Part shown: piece after piece, positions 6,873 to 14,558 of the stretch
Layout: every line of letters begins with the position of its first letter
Numbering within the stretch: position 1 is the stretch's first letter
Source of the DNA: Acidobacteriaceae bacterium
Lineage (GTDB): Bacteria; Acidobacteriota; Terriglobia; Terriglobales; SbA1
Length of the DNA: 21,730 bases
Assembly: GCA_019237515.1 (NCBI GenBank)
Contig: JAFAGX010000251.1
Location: forward strand, 1-21,730
Reading direction: 5' to 3'
Program-made: the position numbers and the translations under genes
Notes under the pieces: generated by a model
Told to the model about the DNA's origin: nothing
The model's input: the letters and a program-made list of their open reading frames with translations, nothing else
Databases searched by the model: none

Positions 6873-7446
6873 ACGGCTACAACCAACAACCACGTCTTAA
6901 ATGGGTTGAGCCCAAACGGTGTGAAACGCACGTTGGGCAGCGTCGGCAGGATCACGGCCGTAAGAGCCAGGAACTTGGTAAACGTCAGGATTTCCTGTGG
7001 CGCAAGTCGTTTTGACAATCCCTCCAGCACGCCCTTGAGTTCCAACAAAAACAAGCTGACGACCGCAATGGTTGCAGCAATCTAGTAATACCCTTGGTAG
7101 ACCACCGCTCCGAGCACATGTGTGGTCAAAGCCAGAGATCTCGGTTGTAACCCGGGTGTTTCAGCGAGCGCTTAGGCGGTGGTGAGTTTGTGCCAGTATG
7201 ACATTAGTAAAAATGCGCCTATCACGGCAAAACCGATCGAGAGCGGCAGCAGTTGATCTTTGGGTAGCAGAGCCACTGCGTATCCGACGAGTCCTATGAG
7301 CGGAAATGTCCGCACGCCACCGAAGGATAGTCGCCTTGGCCCTTGTGCTCCTCGCGCTCGAGTCCAATTAAGAATGACAGAACGAGCACAATGAGGATTT
7401 TCACGGCTCCGGTCGGCGGCAGCAATTGAGAATAGTGTTCGAGCAT
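6873..7446 (-). pseudogene. Decayed MgtC/SapB-family (DUF4010-type) membrane transporter gene
   Basis: The gene begins at the ATG at 7446, 2 bp after the polyphosphate kinase stop, and encodes a recognisable MgtC N-terminus (LIVLVLSFLIGLEREEHK). A one-base loss at about 7325-7328 sends the frame to a stop at 7294. The conserved sequence goes on in another frame (FGGVRTFPLIGLVGYAV to SYWHKLTTA) up to a TAA at 7172-7174. Two further frame changes lie at about 7130-7160 (VTTEIS, then LTTHVLGAVVY). A TAG at 7082-7084 replaces an expected Trp codon (VYQGYY-stop-IAATIAVVS). The frame then reads LLELKGVLEGLSKRLAPQEI up to NPFKTWLLVVAV, where similarity ends near 6873, well short of the normal C-terminal membrane region. 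With several independent lesions and a missing 3' part, this gene is dead. The family call is from remembered conserved motifs. Confidence 0.8.
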
Positions 7447-7448
7447 GA

Positions 7449-8189
7449 TCACGATCCCCCGTTGTGCAGGAGCCGGCGCGCTTCTTTGAGCTGTTTCCTT
7501 TTTTGCGAATCCACCTTCGGATAGCACAAGTCCAATCCTTCCAGTGCGTCGACGATTGCCGCCGCGACCACCATGCGCGTAAACCATTTGTGATCCGCAG
7601 GAACAACGTACCAGGGCGCATATGGAGTCGCGGTATGCCGGATCATGTCCTCGTAGGCCACCATGTAGTCGTCCCAATATTCGCGTTCCTTGATGTCAGA
7701 AGTAGAAAATTTCCAATGCTTCTCTGGCTCGTCCAGGCGAGCCTGAAACCGCCGGGCCTGCTCAGCCTGCGAGACATTCAAAAAGAATTTGCGGATCACG
7801 ATTCCGTTGTGACTTAGATACTGCTCAAAACCGCGAATGTCTTCGAAGCGCTGTTTCCATATACCGTTTCGTAAAAGCGATGACGGGATCTGTCGCTGTT
7901 GCAACAGCGATTTATGCACCCGTACCACCAATACCTCTTCATAATAGGAGCGGTTAAAGATGCCGATGCGGCCGGACTCAGGCAAGCGCAGGGTGGTCCG
8001 CCATAAGTAATCGTGGTTCGTCTCGATTCCGGATGGAGCCTTGAATGAATAAACTTCGCAACCAGCAGGGTTTACTCCCGACATGACGTGCTTAATAGTG
8101 CCGTCTTTGCCGGCTGCGTCCATCGCCTGAAAGATCAAAAGCACTGCCCACTGGTGCTGTGCATAGAGCTTGTCCTGCAAATCGCTCAA
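7449..8189 (-). CDS. ppk2: Polyphosphate kinase 2 (PPK2), catalytic core
   Basis: 246 residues that carry the whole PPK2 kinase core. The Walker A-like loop is AMDAAGKDGTIKHV (about residues 22-35) and the Walker B-like segment is GIFNRSYYEEVLVVRVH (about 76-92). HWKFSTSDIKEREYWDDYM and the YAPWYVVPADHKWF segment are characteristic of the lid and C-terminal part. PPK2 enzymes use polyphosphate to phosphorylate nucleoside mono- or diphosphates, or the reverse, in the cytoplasm. The normal N-terminal 40-50 residues lie just upstream in another frame (separate entry). The only start in this frame near the core is a TTG at 8189, which overlaps the stop of that upstream piece. Either the gene has a frameshift and is dying, or the core is made by re-initiation, or there is a one-base sequence error. 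The motifs themselves are intact. Confidence 0.82.
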   Translation of the reverse strand: MSDLQDKLYAQHQWAVLLIFQAMDAAGKDGTIKHVMSGVNPAGCEVYSFKAPSGIETNHDYLWRTTLRLPESGRIGIFNRSYYEEVLVVRVHKSLLQQRQIPSSLLRNGIWKQRFEDIRGFEQYLSHNGIVIRKFFLNVSQAEQARRFQARLDEPEKHWKFSTSDIKEREYWDDYMVAYEDMIRHTATPYAPWYVVPADHKWFTRMVVAAAIVDALEGLDLCYPKVDSQKRKQLKEARRLLHNGGS

Positions 8190-8335
8190 CTGCTCAACTC
8201 CCCGTTGCAGCTCGGAGGGGCGGCCTGTTCTTTCGAGTTCATTTGGCCCGTATACGCAGGATCAAAGTCGCGCAGACGGAAGTTCTTGCCGTCATCGATC
8301 CGATACGGCTTAGACAATTTGCCCAGGTTGTTCAT
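8186..8335 (-). pseudogene. Frameshifted N-terminal segment of PPK2
   Basis: The ATG at 8335 opens a 49-codon frame reading MNNLGKLSKPYRIDDG, then FRLRDFDPAYTG, which matches the usual start of PPK2 proteins of this subgroup. It then runs off into unrelated residues and a TGA at 8186-8188. The expected continuation (ELQRGVEQLSDLQDKLY) is present in the frame of the downstream core. The break lies around 8213-8222, next to a run of four G on the plus strand, and is consistent with loss of one base. Joining the two frames would give a full-length protein of about 295 residues. Confidence 0.75.
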
Positions 8336-8447
8336 CACGCGTTTGACTGTGCATCCGCATCGCCAAAGCGGATTAGCCGCAAGTCTATGTTTGTAGGGCG
8401 ACCTATTCGCGAGTGACTATTTGGCGGATTGCCCAGATCGAGGCAAG

Positions 8448-8463
8448 TGCCCTCGAAAGGGCA
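8448..8463 (-). other. Small hairpin with UUCG loop between dedA-like and ppk2 genes
   Basis: TGCCCT (8448-8453) and AGGGCA (8458-8463) form a perfect 6 bp stem. On the minus strand the four-base loop is TTCG, the very stable UUCG type. It lies about 70 bp past the stop of the DedA-rhodanese gene and ahead of the polyphosphate kinase start. No U-tract follows, so it may be a weak terminator, an RNA end-protecting structure, or chance. Confidence 0.3.
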
Positions 8464-8531
8464 TAGAATTTTGGAGGTATGAGATGAGAGATGTTTCGGA
8501 AACTTGTCAATGAATTTTCACTTCAAACTAG

Positions 8532-9512
8532 TTAGGCGGTTCTCAAGTCAACTCCCACACGGGCTGCAGCAACCTCAGGCACTTCTGGAGAATTGGAAAG
8601 AGGAAAGCCTTGCGCACGCCACGCCCTGAGCCCACCTTCCAGCACCCAAACGTTATCAACACCGATTCGCTTTAACCTCATGGCCGCTCGCGCGGCTACC
8701 GTGTCGCCTCCCGTGGAAGAATACAGAACGATGTCGACGTCATTGGGGACTGTGAGATGTGGAGTGTTCCGCAAGCGGGAAGGTTCGACCCTGAGAGCTC
8801 CGGGTATAGCCTGCGCGCTTACACTCTCGGTTGCTTCGAAGTCCAGTAAATCGAGCACTGCGACCTTCTTGCCGGATTGCAGTTTGCGAGCGAGCATGCG
8901 TGGAGTAATGCGGCGCAGCTGCAGTCGCCGGATCATTCGCAGCAGAAGAAATCCGCGCCATCCGGCATAGAGGATGATCGAAAGTCCTACGGTAGTACCG
9001 AGAACGATTCCAAAATGTTGGACCCAGCCGATTGCAACATCCAGTTGGTTGGCGAACGTATAGCCCAGTCCGGCGTAAAAACCTGACCAGAGGAATGCAC
9101 CTAAGGTATCGAGCGCGAGGAACCCGGCGGGCGACACTCCTTCGGCGCCCACAAGCGGTGGCATTACCAAATTTAGTCCGGGAAGAAACTTGGCGACGCA
9201 CAATACCGGAAGACCGTAGCGGCGAAACTTTTCAGCCGCATTCTGTGAGCATGTTCGCGGGTCCGCGGTAAAGCGGCAAAGTAGCCGGATAACCCGAGGA
9301 CCCCATCGCCGCCCGCACCAGAACCACAGCCCGTCTGCTAGCAAACAACCTGTAATACCCAGAAAAACGATGATGCTGATTCGCATGTCCCCGTGCGATG
9401 AAAGAGCACCTGCCGCCATCAAAAAGATGACTGACGGGATGGGAAGGCAGAGTTGCTCAGCGAAGACCGCAAGGAGCACTGCCGCATACGTCAGATGTAA
9501 AGAGGCGATCAT
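8532..9512 (-). CDS. DedA-family membrane protein fused to a rhodanese-like domain
   Basis: 326 residues. Residues 1 to about 195 are a DedA/VTT (SNARE-associated) integral membrane domain with segments such as FAEQLCLPIPSVIFLMAAGAL, FRRYGLPVLCVAKFLPGLN and FLWSGFYAGLGY. DedA proteins are thought to flip lipids such as undecaprenyl phosphate or phosphatidylethanolamine. Residues about 205-305 are a rhodanese-like domain (KVAVLDLLDFEA, IPGAL, VWVLEGGLRAWRAQGFPL). The catalytic Cys normally follows VLY in this fold, but here the sequence is VLYSSTGGDT, with Ser265 in its place, so sulfur transfer is not expected. The DedA-rhodanese fusion is a known architecture. The gene faces the efflux operon across a divergent gap. 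No strong ribosome site is visible before the ATG. Confidence 0.88.
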   Translation of the reverse strand: MIASLHLTYAAVLLAVFAEQLCLPIPSVIFLMAAGALSSHGDMRISIIVFLGITGCLLADGLWFWCGRRWGPRVIRLLCRFTADPRTCSQNAAEKFRRYGLPVLCVAKFLPGLNLVMPPLVGAEGVSPAGFLALDTLGAFLWSGFYAGLGYTFANQLDVAIGWVQHFGIVLGTTVGLSIILYAGWRGFLLLRMIRRLQLRRITPRMLARKLQSGKKVAVLDLLDFEATESVSAQAIPGALRVEPSRLRNTPHLTVPNDVDIVLYSSTGGDTVAARAAMRLKRIGVDNVWVLEGGLRAWRAQGFPLSNSPEVPEVAAARVGVDLRTA

Positions 9513-9744
9513 GTTGCGAGGTCGTATGCAGCAAGCGCGCTACCAAAGAACTGGCGGACGTTCTGCTTTCTCACGACTCCCCCGGAAACGAATGCTTACG
9601 CTTGATGTACTTGATAACAGACAGTCTGCCGGCTTCGCCTCAACGCCGCACATAAAAGAGAAATGAATCAGGCCAAAGCCAACTGCCCGCATTACGGCAC
9701 TTGACCGCAGCGAGAGTCCGGCACATTTCTATCCTGCTAATCTC

Positions 9745-9761
9745 CCAGGAACATTTCTTGG
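9745..9761. repeat. 17-bp imperfect palindrome, possible operator
   Basis: CCAGGAACATTTCTTGG is a near-perfect inverted repeat: seven paired positions on each side of a 3-base centre, one of them a G:T mismatch. It lies in the gap upstream of the efflux operon. Its size suits a dimeric regulator such as a TetR- or MarR-type repressor, but no such gene is in the window and chance cannot be excluded. Confidence 0.25.
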
Positions 9762-9870
9762 ATAAGCGCGCGGCAAATTCCATTTAACGTTGATTGCCCG
9801 TCGATCGCGACTGCAGAACATCAGAGTCCAGAATCTGCGGATTTTTTGGATAGCGAAACACTAGTTGGCC

Positions 9871-9886
9871 TGCCCGCATTCGGGCA
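9871..9886. repeat. 6-bp stem inverted repeat upstream of efflux operon
   Basis: TGCCCG (9871-9876) and CGGGCA (9881-9886) are perfect inverted repeats around CATT. No T-run follows directly. It may be an operator half-site pair or a leader hairpin for the efflux transcript. Confidence 0.25.
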
Positions 9887-10111
9887 ATGTTATTTGACCG
9901 GACATGGTCAGCCACAGAACCTCTCAAACCTTACCTCTCGGGCTCAACAACTTGCGATAGCCACAAGTTGGCAGGGCAACTGCATTCTTCCTTTCACGAA
10001 TGACCAATGCTTGTGGGCGAAAGCCAGAATTTTGTGCTGACGGCAACAACTTTGGAAGCCAAGTTCAACACTCAGTTATGTGGAACCGTAGCTATAAGAG
10101 GAGCAATTCGC

Positions 10112-11347
10112 ATGTCAATGGTTAACGATATCTCCAGGACTATTCACAAATTCTTCAATGATAAAAGGACTTCACTGCCGAGGCCGATGCGGCAGTCTGA
10201 CCGATCACGGTCCAGCAAATGGGGTCAGTACGGGATGATCGTCTTATCCATTCCCCTCAGTTTCGGCCTGACTGGATGCGGACGTGGCAACGCTGCGATT
10301 AAGCTGCCCGATACCGACGTGCTCGTTGCTCCTCCCATTCAGCAAGACGTGCCCGTGCACAACGAATGGGTCGCGACGCTAGACGGATACGTCAATGCCG
10401 AAATCCGTCCACAAGTTTCTGGCTACCTCATAAAGCAGAACTATAAAGAAGGCTCGGTGGTCAGCAAAGGCCAGGTCTTATTCGAGATTGACCCGCGCCC
10501 GTTCCAGGCAACACTCGACCGTGCCAAGGGAGAGCTTGCCGAAGCAGAAGCGATGCTGGCCAAGAGCACGATTGATGTTGAACGTGACACGCCCTTGGTC
10601 GCGCAGAAGGCTGTCCCCAAAGAGAAACTGGATAACGAGATTCAGGCCAAATTTGCCGCTCAAGCTGCGGTTGAGTCAGGCAAGGCCGCAGTAGAACGGG
10701 CACAGCTTGATCTTGGCTGGACAAAAGTCACTTCGCTCGTCGATGGCGTCGCGGGAATCTGCGAAGTCCAGATGGGCAATCTGGTCGGCCCTCCCTCGCA
10801 CCTGACTTCGGTTTCTCAGGTGGATCCGATCAAAGTGTATTTCCCGGTCAGCGAACAGGAGTATCTGCGCGCTAAGAATGTCAGTACCACTGGTCAACCG
10901 ATCGATTTGTTCGACAGCTCACCGGAACTCATCCTGGCGGACGGCACCGTGTATCCCCACAAGGGAAAGATTTTGCTGACCGATCGGCAGGTAGACACCG
11001 CGACGGGCACGATTCGTTTGGTCGCAGCATTTCCCAACCCCGGCAACATTCTCCGTCCCGGACAATACGGGCGGGTGCGGATCCAGACCAGCTACAAGAA
11101 AAACGCTCTGCTGGTGCCGCAGAGCGCGGTCAAAGAACTTCAGGGCGGCTATCAACTCGCGCTTCTAGGTTCCGGCAACAAAGCCGTGATTCGCTCAGTT
11201 AAGGCGAGCGAAAAGGTTGGAACCATGTGGGTCATCGACGACGGTTTGAATGCGGGTGACCAAGTCATTGTAGAAGGTGTGGAGAAGGTAAAGGAAGGAA
11301 CGACCGTAGTCCCCAAGTCAACACAAATTCAGGCGGAGGCACGCTGA
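10112..11347 (+). CDS. RND efflux periplasmic adaptor lipoprotein (membrane fusion protein, AcrA/MexA-like)
   Basis: 411 residues from the ATG at 10112, selected because AAGAGGAG lies 8 bases upstream; the frame is open further upstream but without a ribosome site. A lipobox (LTGC, Cys56) follows a hydrophobic stretch, so the protein is probably a lipoprotein, though the region ahead of the signal core is unusually long (about 40 residues). An ATG at codon 26 or 42 may be the real start. The lipoyl-like half (IRPQVSGYLIKQNYKEGSVV), the alpha-helical hairpin (about 155-230) and the beta-barrel domain (VDPIKVYFPVSEQEYL) follow in the usual order. It joins the inner-membrane pump to the outer-membrane channel. 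The pump gene starts 3 bp after its stop. Confidence 0.95.
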   Translation: MSMVNDISRTIHKFFNDKRTSLPRPMRQSDRSRSSKWGQYGMIVLSIPLSFGLTGCGRGNAAIKLPDTDVLVAPPIQQDVPVHNEWVATLDGYVNAEIRPQVSGYLIKQNYKEGSVVSKGQVLFEIDPRPFQATLDRAKGELAEAEAMLAKSTIDVERDTPLVAQKAVPKEKLDNEIQAKFAAQAAVESGKAAVERAQLDLGWTKVTSLVDGVAGICEVQMGNLVGPPSHLTSVSQVDPIKVYFPVSEQEYLRAKNVSTTGQPIDLFDSSPELILADGTVYPHKGKILLTDRQVDTATGTIRLVAAFPNPGNILRPGQYGRVRIQTSYKKNALLVPQSAVKELQGGYQLALLGSGNKAVIRSVKASEKVGTMWVIDDGLNAGDQVIVEGVEKVKEGTTVVPKSTQIQAEAR

Positions 11348-11350
11348 GTC

Positions 11351-14300
11351 ATGTCTAAATTTTTCATTAACCGCCCGATCGTCGCCATCGTTATCTCGGT
11401 TCTTATGGTGATCGTTGGCGCGATAACCATCATCAGCCTGCCAGTCGCTCAGTTCCCGGATATCGCGCCACCCGAGATACGACTACAAGCGATTTATCCG
11501 GGTGCTGACGCCGAGAGCATGGAGAAGGCCGTAGCCACGCCGATTGAGCAGCAGATCAACGGCGTGGACAAGATGGACTACATGTACTCCCTCAACTCGA
11601 CCAACAACTCCAGTACGACTCTGATGGTCGATTTCGATCTGAGCACCGATCCAAATATGGACCTCATCCTGGCACAGTCACGTCAGCAGTTGGCAAATGG
11701 CCAGCTTCCTCCGGAAGTCAACGAGCTCGGCATTGACGTGAAGAAGTCGTTGACCTCTCCCATGATGCTGGTCGCTCTGTACTCTCCAAAAGGAACTCAT
11801 GATGCGAAATTTCTCTCCAACTACGGCTACATCAATCTAAAGGACCCGATTGCCCGCTCTTATGGTGTAGGACAGGTTCAAATCTACGGTATCGGCGAGT
11901 ACGCCATGCGTCTGTGGGTGAAGACGGATCAACTGGCGAAATTGGGTATTACGGTAAGTGAGATTGCAAATGCAGTCCAGACGCAGAACACCGTGAATCC
12001 GGCAGGCCAGGTCGGAGGTGAACCAGCCGCCGCAGGCCAGAAGTTCACATATGCGGTGCGTGCGCAAGGCAGGCTTAGGACACCAGAGGAGTTTGGCGAC
12101 ATCGTGGTTCGCGAAAACGCCGATGGTGGCGTGGTACGGGTGAAGGACGTGGCCCGAGTCGAATTGGGTTCGCAGGACTATACCTGGCTAACCCGACTCA
12201 ACGGCCAGCCTTCTGCAATTGTGGGTATCTATCAATTGCCCGGTTCCAATGCTGTGGAAGCTGCGCAGGGCGTCCGGAAGCTGATGGCCAAGATGAAAGA
12301 GAGCTTCCCGGCGGACGTAGATTATGCGGTAACGCTTGATACGACGGACGCAGTACGGGCGGGCATGCACGAGATCGTCGAGACCCTCGTGATCGCCTTC
12401 ATACTTGTGATCATTGTCGTGTACGTGTTCCTGCAAGACTGGCGCGCCACCATGATTCCCATGCTGGCGGTGCCGGTGTCGCTGGTAGGAACTTTCATCG
12501 TGTTCCCGCTCTTCGGTTTCTCCGTCAATACTCTTTCGCTGTTCGGACTGGTGCTGGCGATCGGGCTCGTGGTGGACGATGCCATCGTCGTGGTGGAGGG
12601 TATTCAACGCCACATCGAAGAGGGCCTGCCTCCAAAGGAAGCGGCTCGCAAAGCGATGGAAGAGTTAACCGGTCCAGTGGTTGGAATCGCGCTGGTCCTC
12701 TCGGCAGTGTTCGTGCCAACCGTATTCATCCCCGGCATCACCGGGCGGCTCTACCAACAATTTGCCTTGACCATCGCCATCTCGGTGATTGTTTCGGCAT
12801 TCAACGCTTTGACCTTGAGCCCGGCGCTGGGCGGTTTGCTGCTGCGGCCCAAGAAAGAAAGTCATGGACCGATTGCCAAATTATTCGGCGGGTTCAATCG
12901 TGCATTTGCAAGCGGCACGAACTTCTATACGCGCTCGTGCGGCGCGTTGATTCGAAAGAGCGCAGTTGCCGTGGTACTACTCACGGTTTTCGCGGTGGCC
13001 GGCCTCTTCTTTGGCAAGGTGCTGCCCTCCGGATTCCTGCCTGATGAAGATCAGGGCTACATGTATATCCAAATGCAGCTGCCCGAAGCATCTTCGCTCG
13101 AGAGCACGTCCGACGCAGCCCGCCAAGTGGAAGCGATTCTGAAATCCAACCCCGGAGTCAAGTACTGCAGTACGGTCATGGGGTTCAGCCTTCTCAGCCT
13201 GACCCGCACCAGCTACAACGCGTTCTTCTGGGTGACACTGCAGCCGTGGGAAGACCGCAAGACGATTGAGCAGGAGTATCAGGTGATCAAGGCGAAGTTG
13301 AACCTGAAGCTCATTACTCTTCCGCAAGGAACCGTCTTTGCATTCTCTCCCCCGGCAATTGCGGGTGTCGGGACGTCGGGTGGGTTCCAGTTTGTGCTGG
13401 AGGACCGCGCCGGAAAAGATCCCGAATTCCTGGTCAACAATCTTAACAAGTTCCTGGAAGCCGCTCGCAAACGGCCCGAAATTGGAATGGTGACGACCAC
13501 CTACATTCCCAGCACGCCGCAAAAGTTCGTATACGTGGACAAGGAGAAGGCGCTGAAGCAGGGTGTGAAGCTCAGCGATGTTTACGACACTCTTCAGACC
13601 TTCATGGGTGGACTCTTCGTCAACTACTTCAACGACTTTGGCCGCGCCTGGCAAGTCCGGGTGGAGGCCGAGGCGCCCTACCGATCAAGTCTGGACAATG
13701 TGGGTCAGTTCTACGTGCGTAATAACAAGGATGAGATGGTGCCGCTGTCGGCGCTGACACGCTTCGAGTCGCGGTACGGCCCGGAGTTCAAGATGCGCTT
13801 CAATGAGTATTCATCCGCCCAAATCATCGGCAGCGCCGCGCCGGGTTACAGTTCGGACCAAGCAACTGCTGCCTTGGAAGATGTCTTCCACCAGACGATG
13901 CCCTCTGAAATGGGTTTCGATTACATGGGCATGTCCCGGCAAGAACAGAAAGCACGCGAAGGCATTCCATCCTGGGTTGTGTTCGCAATGTCGTTTGTGT
14001 TCGTCTTCCTGATTCTGGCGGCATTGTATGAAAGCTGGTCACTGCCGTTTGGAGTATTGCTGAGTACGCCGGTTGCGGTGTTCGGCGCTTTCGGACTGTT
14101 GTGGCTGCGCCGTACGGTGATGGGCATGATCTTCCCCGCCTTCATGGTGCAGATCGACAACGACGTCTACTCGCAGATCGGATTGGTGATGTTGATCGGT
14201 TTGGCAGCTAAAAACGCCATTCTGATCGTGGAATTCGCGAAGGAAGAATACGAGCACGGCAAGCCACTCGTGGATGCCGCGTTGGAAGGCGCAAAGCTGA

Positions 14301-14557
14301 GGCTCCGGCCAATCCTGATGACTTCGTTCGCATTCATTCTGGGTTGCGTGCCCTTGTTTATCGCGACCGGCGCAGGTTCCGTGGGCCGGCAAATCATGGG
14401 CACGGCAGTGATCGGCGGAATGTTGGCCGCGACGGGCTTGGCCATCTTCATCATTCCGGCGCTCTACGTACTCGTTGAACGCTTTGCAGGCACCAAAAAA
14501 GCCGACGTGCAAACAACCGTAAACCTTCCCGAACCGCACCCGATGGAGGCTGATTAA
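11351..14557 (+). CDS. RND multidrug efflux pump, HAE1 family (AcrB/MexB-like)
   Basis: 1068 residues, the usual length for HAE1 pumps. The N-terminus (MSKFFINRPIVAIVISVLMV) is the typical first membrane helix. The proton-relay pair sits in helix 4 (IGLVVDDAIVVVEG, Asp409-Asp410, equivalent to AcrB Asp407-Asp408), and the matching Lys is in helix 10 (GLAAKNAIL, Lys954). The large periplasmic loops, including SGFLPDEDQGYMYIQMQLPEASS, are intact. The segment before helix 10 (RRTVMGMIFPAFMVQIDNDVYSQIG) is longer than in AcrB. It should export hydrophobic or amphiphilic compounds using the proton gradient. GGAGG lies about 12 bases upstream of the ATG. No frameshift or missing catalytic residue was seen. 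The substrate cannot be predicted. Confidence 0.97.
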   Translation: MSKFFINRPIVAIVISVLMVIVGAITIISLPVAQFPDIAPPEIRLQAIYPGADAESMEKAVATPIEQQINGVDKMDYMYSLNSTNNSSTTLMVDFDLSTDPNMDLILAQSRQQLANGQLPPEVNELGIDVKKSLTSPMMLVALYSPKGTHDAKFLSNYGYINLKDPIARSYGVGQVQIYGIGEYAMRLWVKTDQLAKLGITVSEIANAVQTQNTVNPAGQVGGEPAAAGQKFTYAVRAQGRLRTPEEFGDIVVRENADGGVVRVKDVARVELGSQDYTWLTRLNGQPSAIVGIYQLPGSNAVEAAQGVRKLMAKMKESFPADVDYAVTLDTTDAVRAGMHEIVETLVIAFILVIIVVYVFLQDWRATMIPMLAVPVSLVGTFIVFPLFGFSVNTLSLFGLVLAIGLVVDDAIVVVEGIQRHIEEGLPPKEAARKAMEELTGPVVGIALVLSAVFVPTVFIPGITGRLYQQFALTIAISVIVSAFNALTLSPALGGLLLRPKKESHGPIAKLFGGFNRAFASGTNFYTRSCGALIRKSAVAVVLLTVFAVAGLFFGKVLPSGFLPDEDQGYMYIQMQLPEASSLESTSDAARQVEAILKSNPGVKYCSTVMGFSLLSLTRTSYNAFFWVTLQPWEDRKTIEQEYQVIKAKLNLKLITLPQGTVFAFSPPAIAGVGTSGGFQFVLEDRAGKDPEFLVNNLNKFLEAARKRPEIGMVTTTYIPSTPQKFVYVDKEKALKQGVKLSDVYDTLQTFMGGLFVNYFNDFGRAWQVRVEAEAPYRSSLDNVGQFYVRNNKDEMVPLSALTRFESRYGPEFKMRFNEYSSAQIIGSAAPGYSSDQATAALEDVFHQTMPSEMGFDYMGMSRQEQKAREGIPSWVVFAMSFVFVFLILAALYESWSLPFGVLLSTPVAVFGAFGLLWLRRTVMGMIFPAFMVQIDNDVYSQIGLVMLIGLAAKNAILIVEFAKEEYEHGKPLVDAALEGAKLRLRPILMTSFAFILGCVPLFIATGAGSVGRQIMGTAVIGGMLAATGLAIFIIPALYVLVERFAGTKKADVQTTVNLPEPHPMEAD

Positions 14558-14558
14558 C

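Larger units (their letters stand above)
9513..10111. promoter_or_regulatory. Divergent intergenic region between dedA-like gene and RND efflux operon
   Basis: Nearly 600 bp with no supportable gene; the open frames here have no family features. It must hold promoters for both flanking transcripts. Three short inverted repeats stand out: 9745-9761, 9871-9886, and AGTTG/CAACT at 9966-9970 and 9977-9981. A good ribosome site (AAGAGGAG, about 10097-10104) precedes the adaptor ATG at 10112. I could not identify confident -35/-10 pairs. Confidence 0.5.

Noticed and set aside
7294..7677. 127-residue minus-strand open frame covering the ppk2 3' end and the MgtC start
   Set aside because: The first part is an out-of-frame shadow of ppk2. 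Only its last 51 codons (MLEHYSQ onward) are real, and they are reported as part of the MgtC pseudogene.
9370..9666. Plus-strand 98-residue open frame overlapping the DedA-rhodanese start and the gap
   Set aside because: Mostly antisense to the DedA domain, no motif, no ribosome site.
12977..13654. Minus-strand 225-residue open frame inside the RND pump gene
   Set aside because: It is a shadow of a fully conserved pump gene; its composition is His/Arg/Glu-rich and unlike a real protein.
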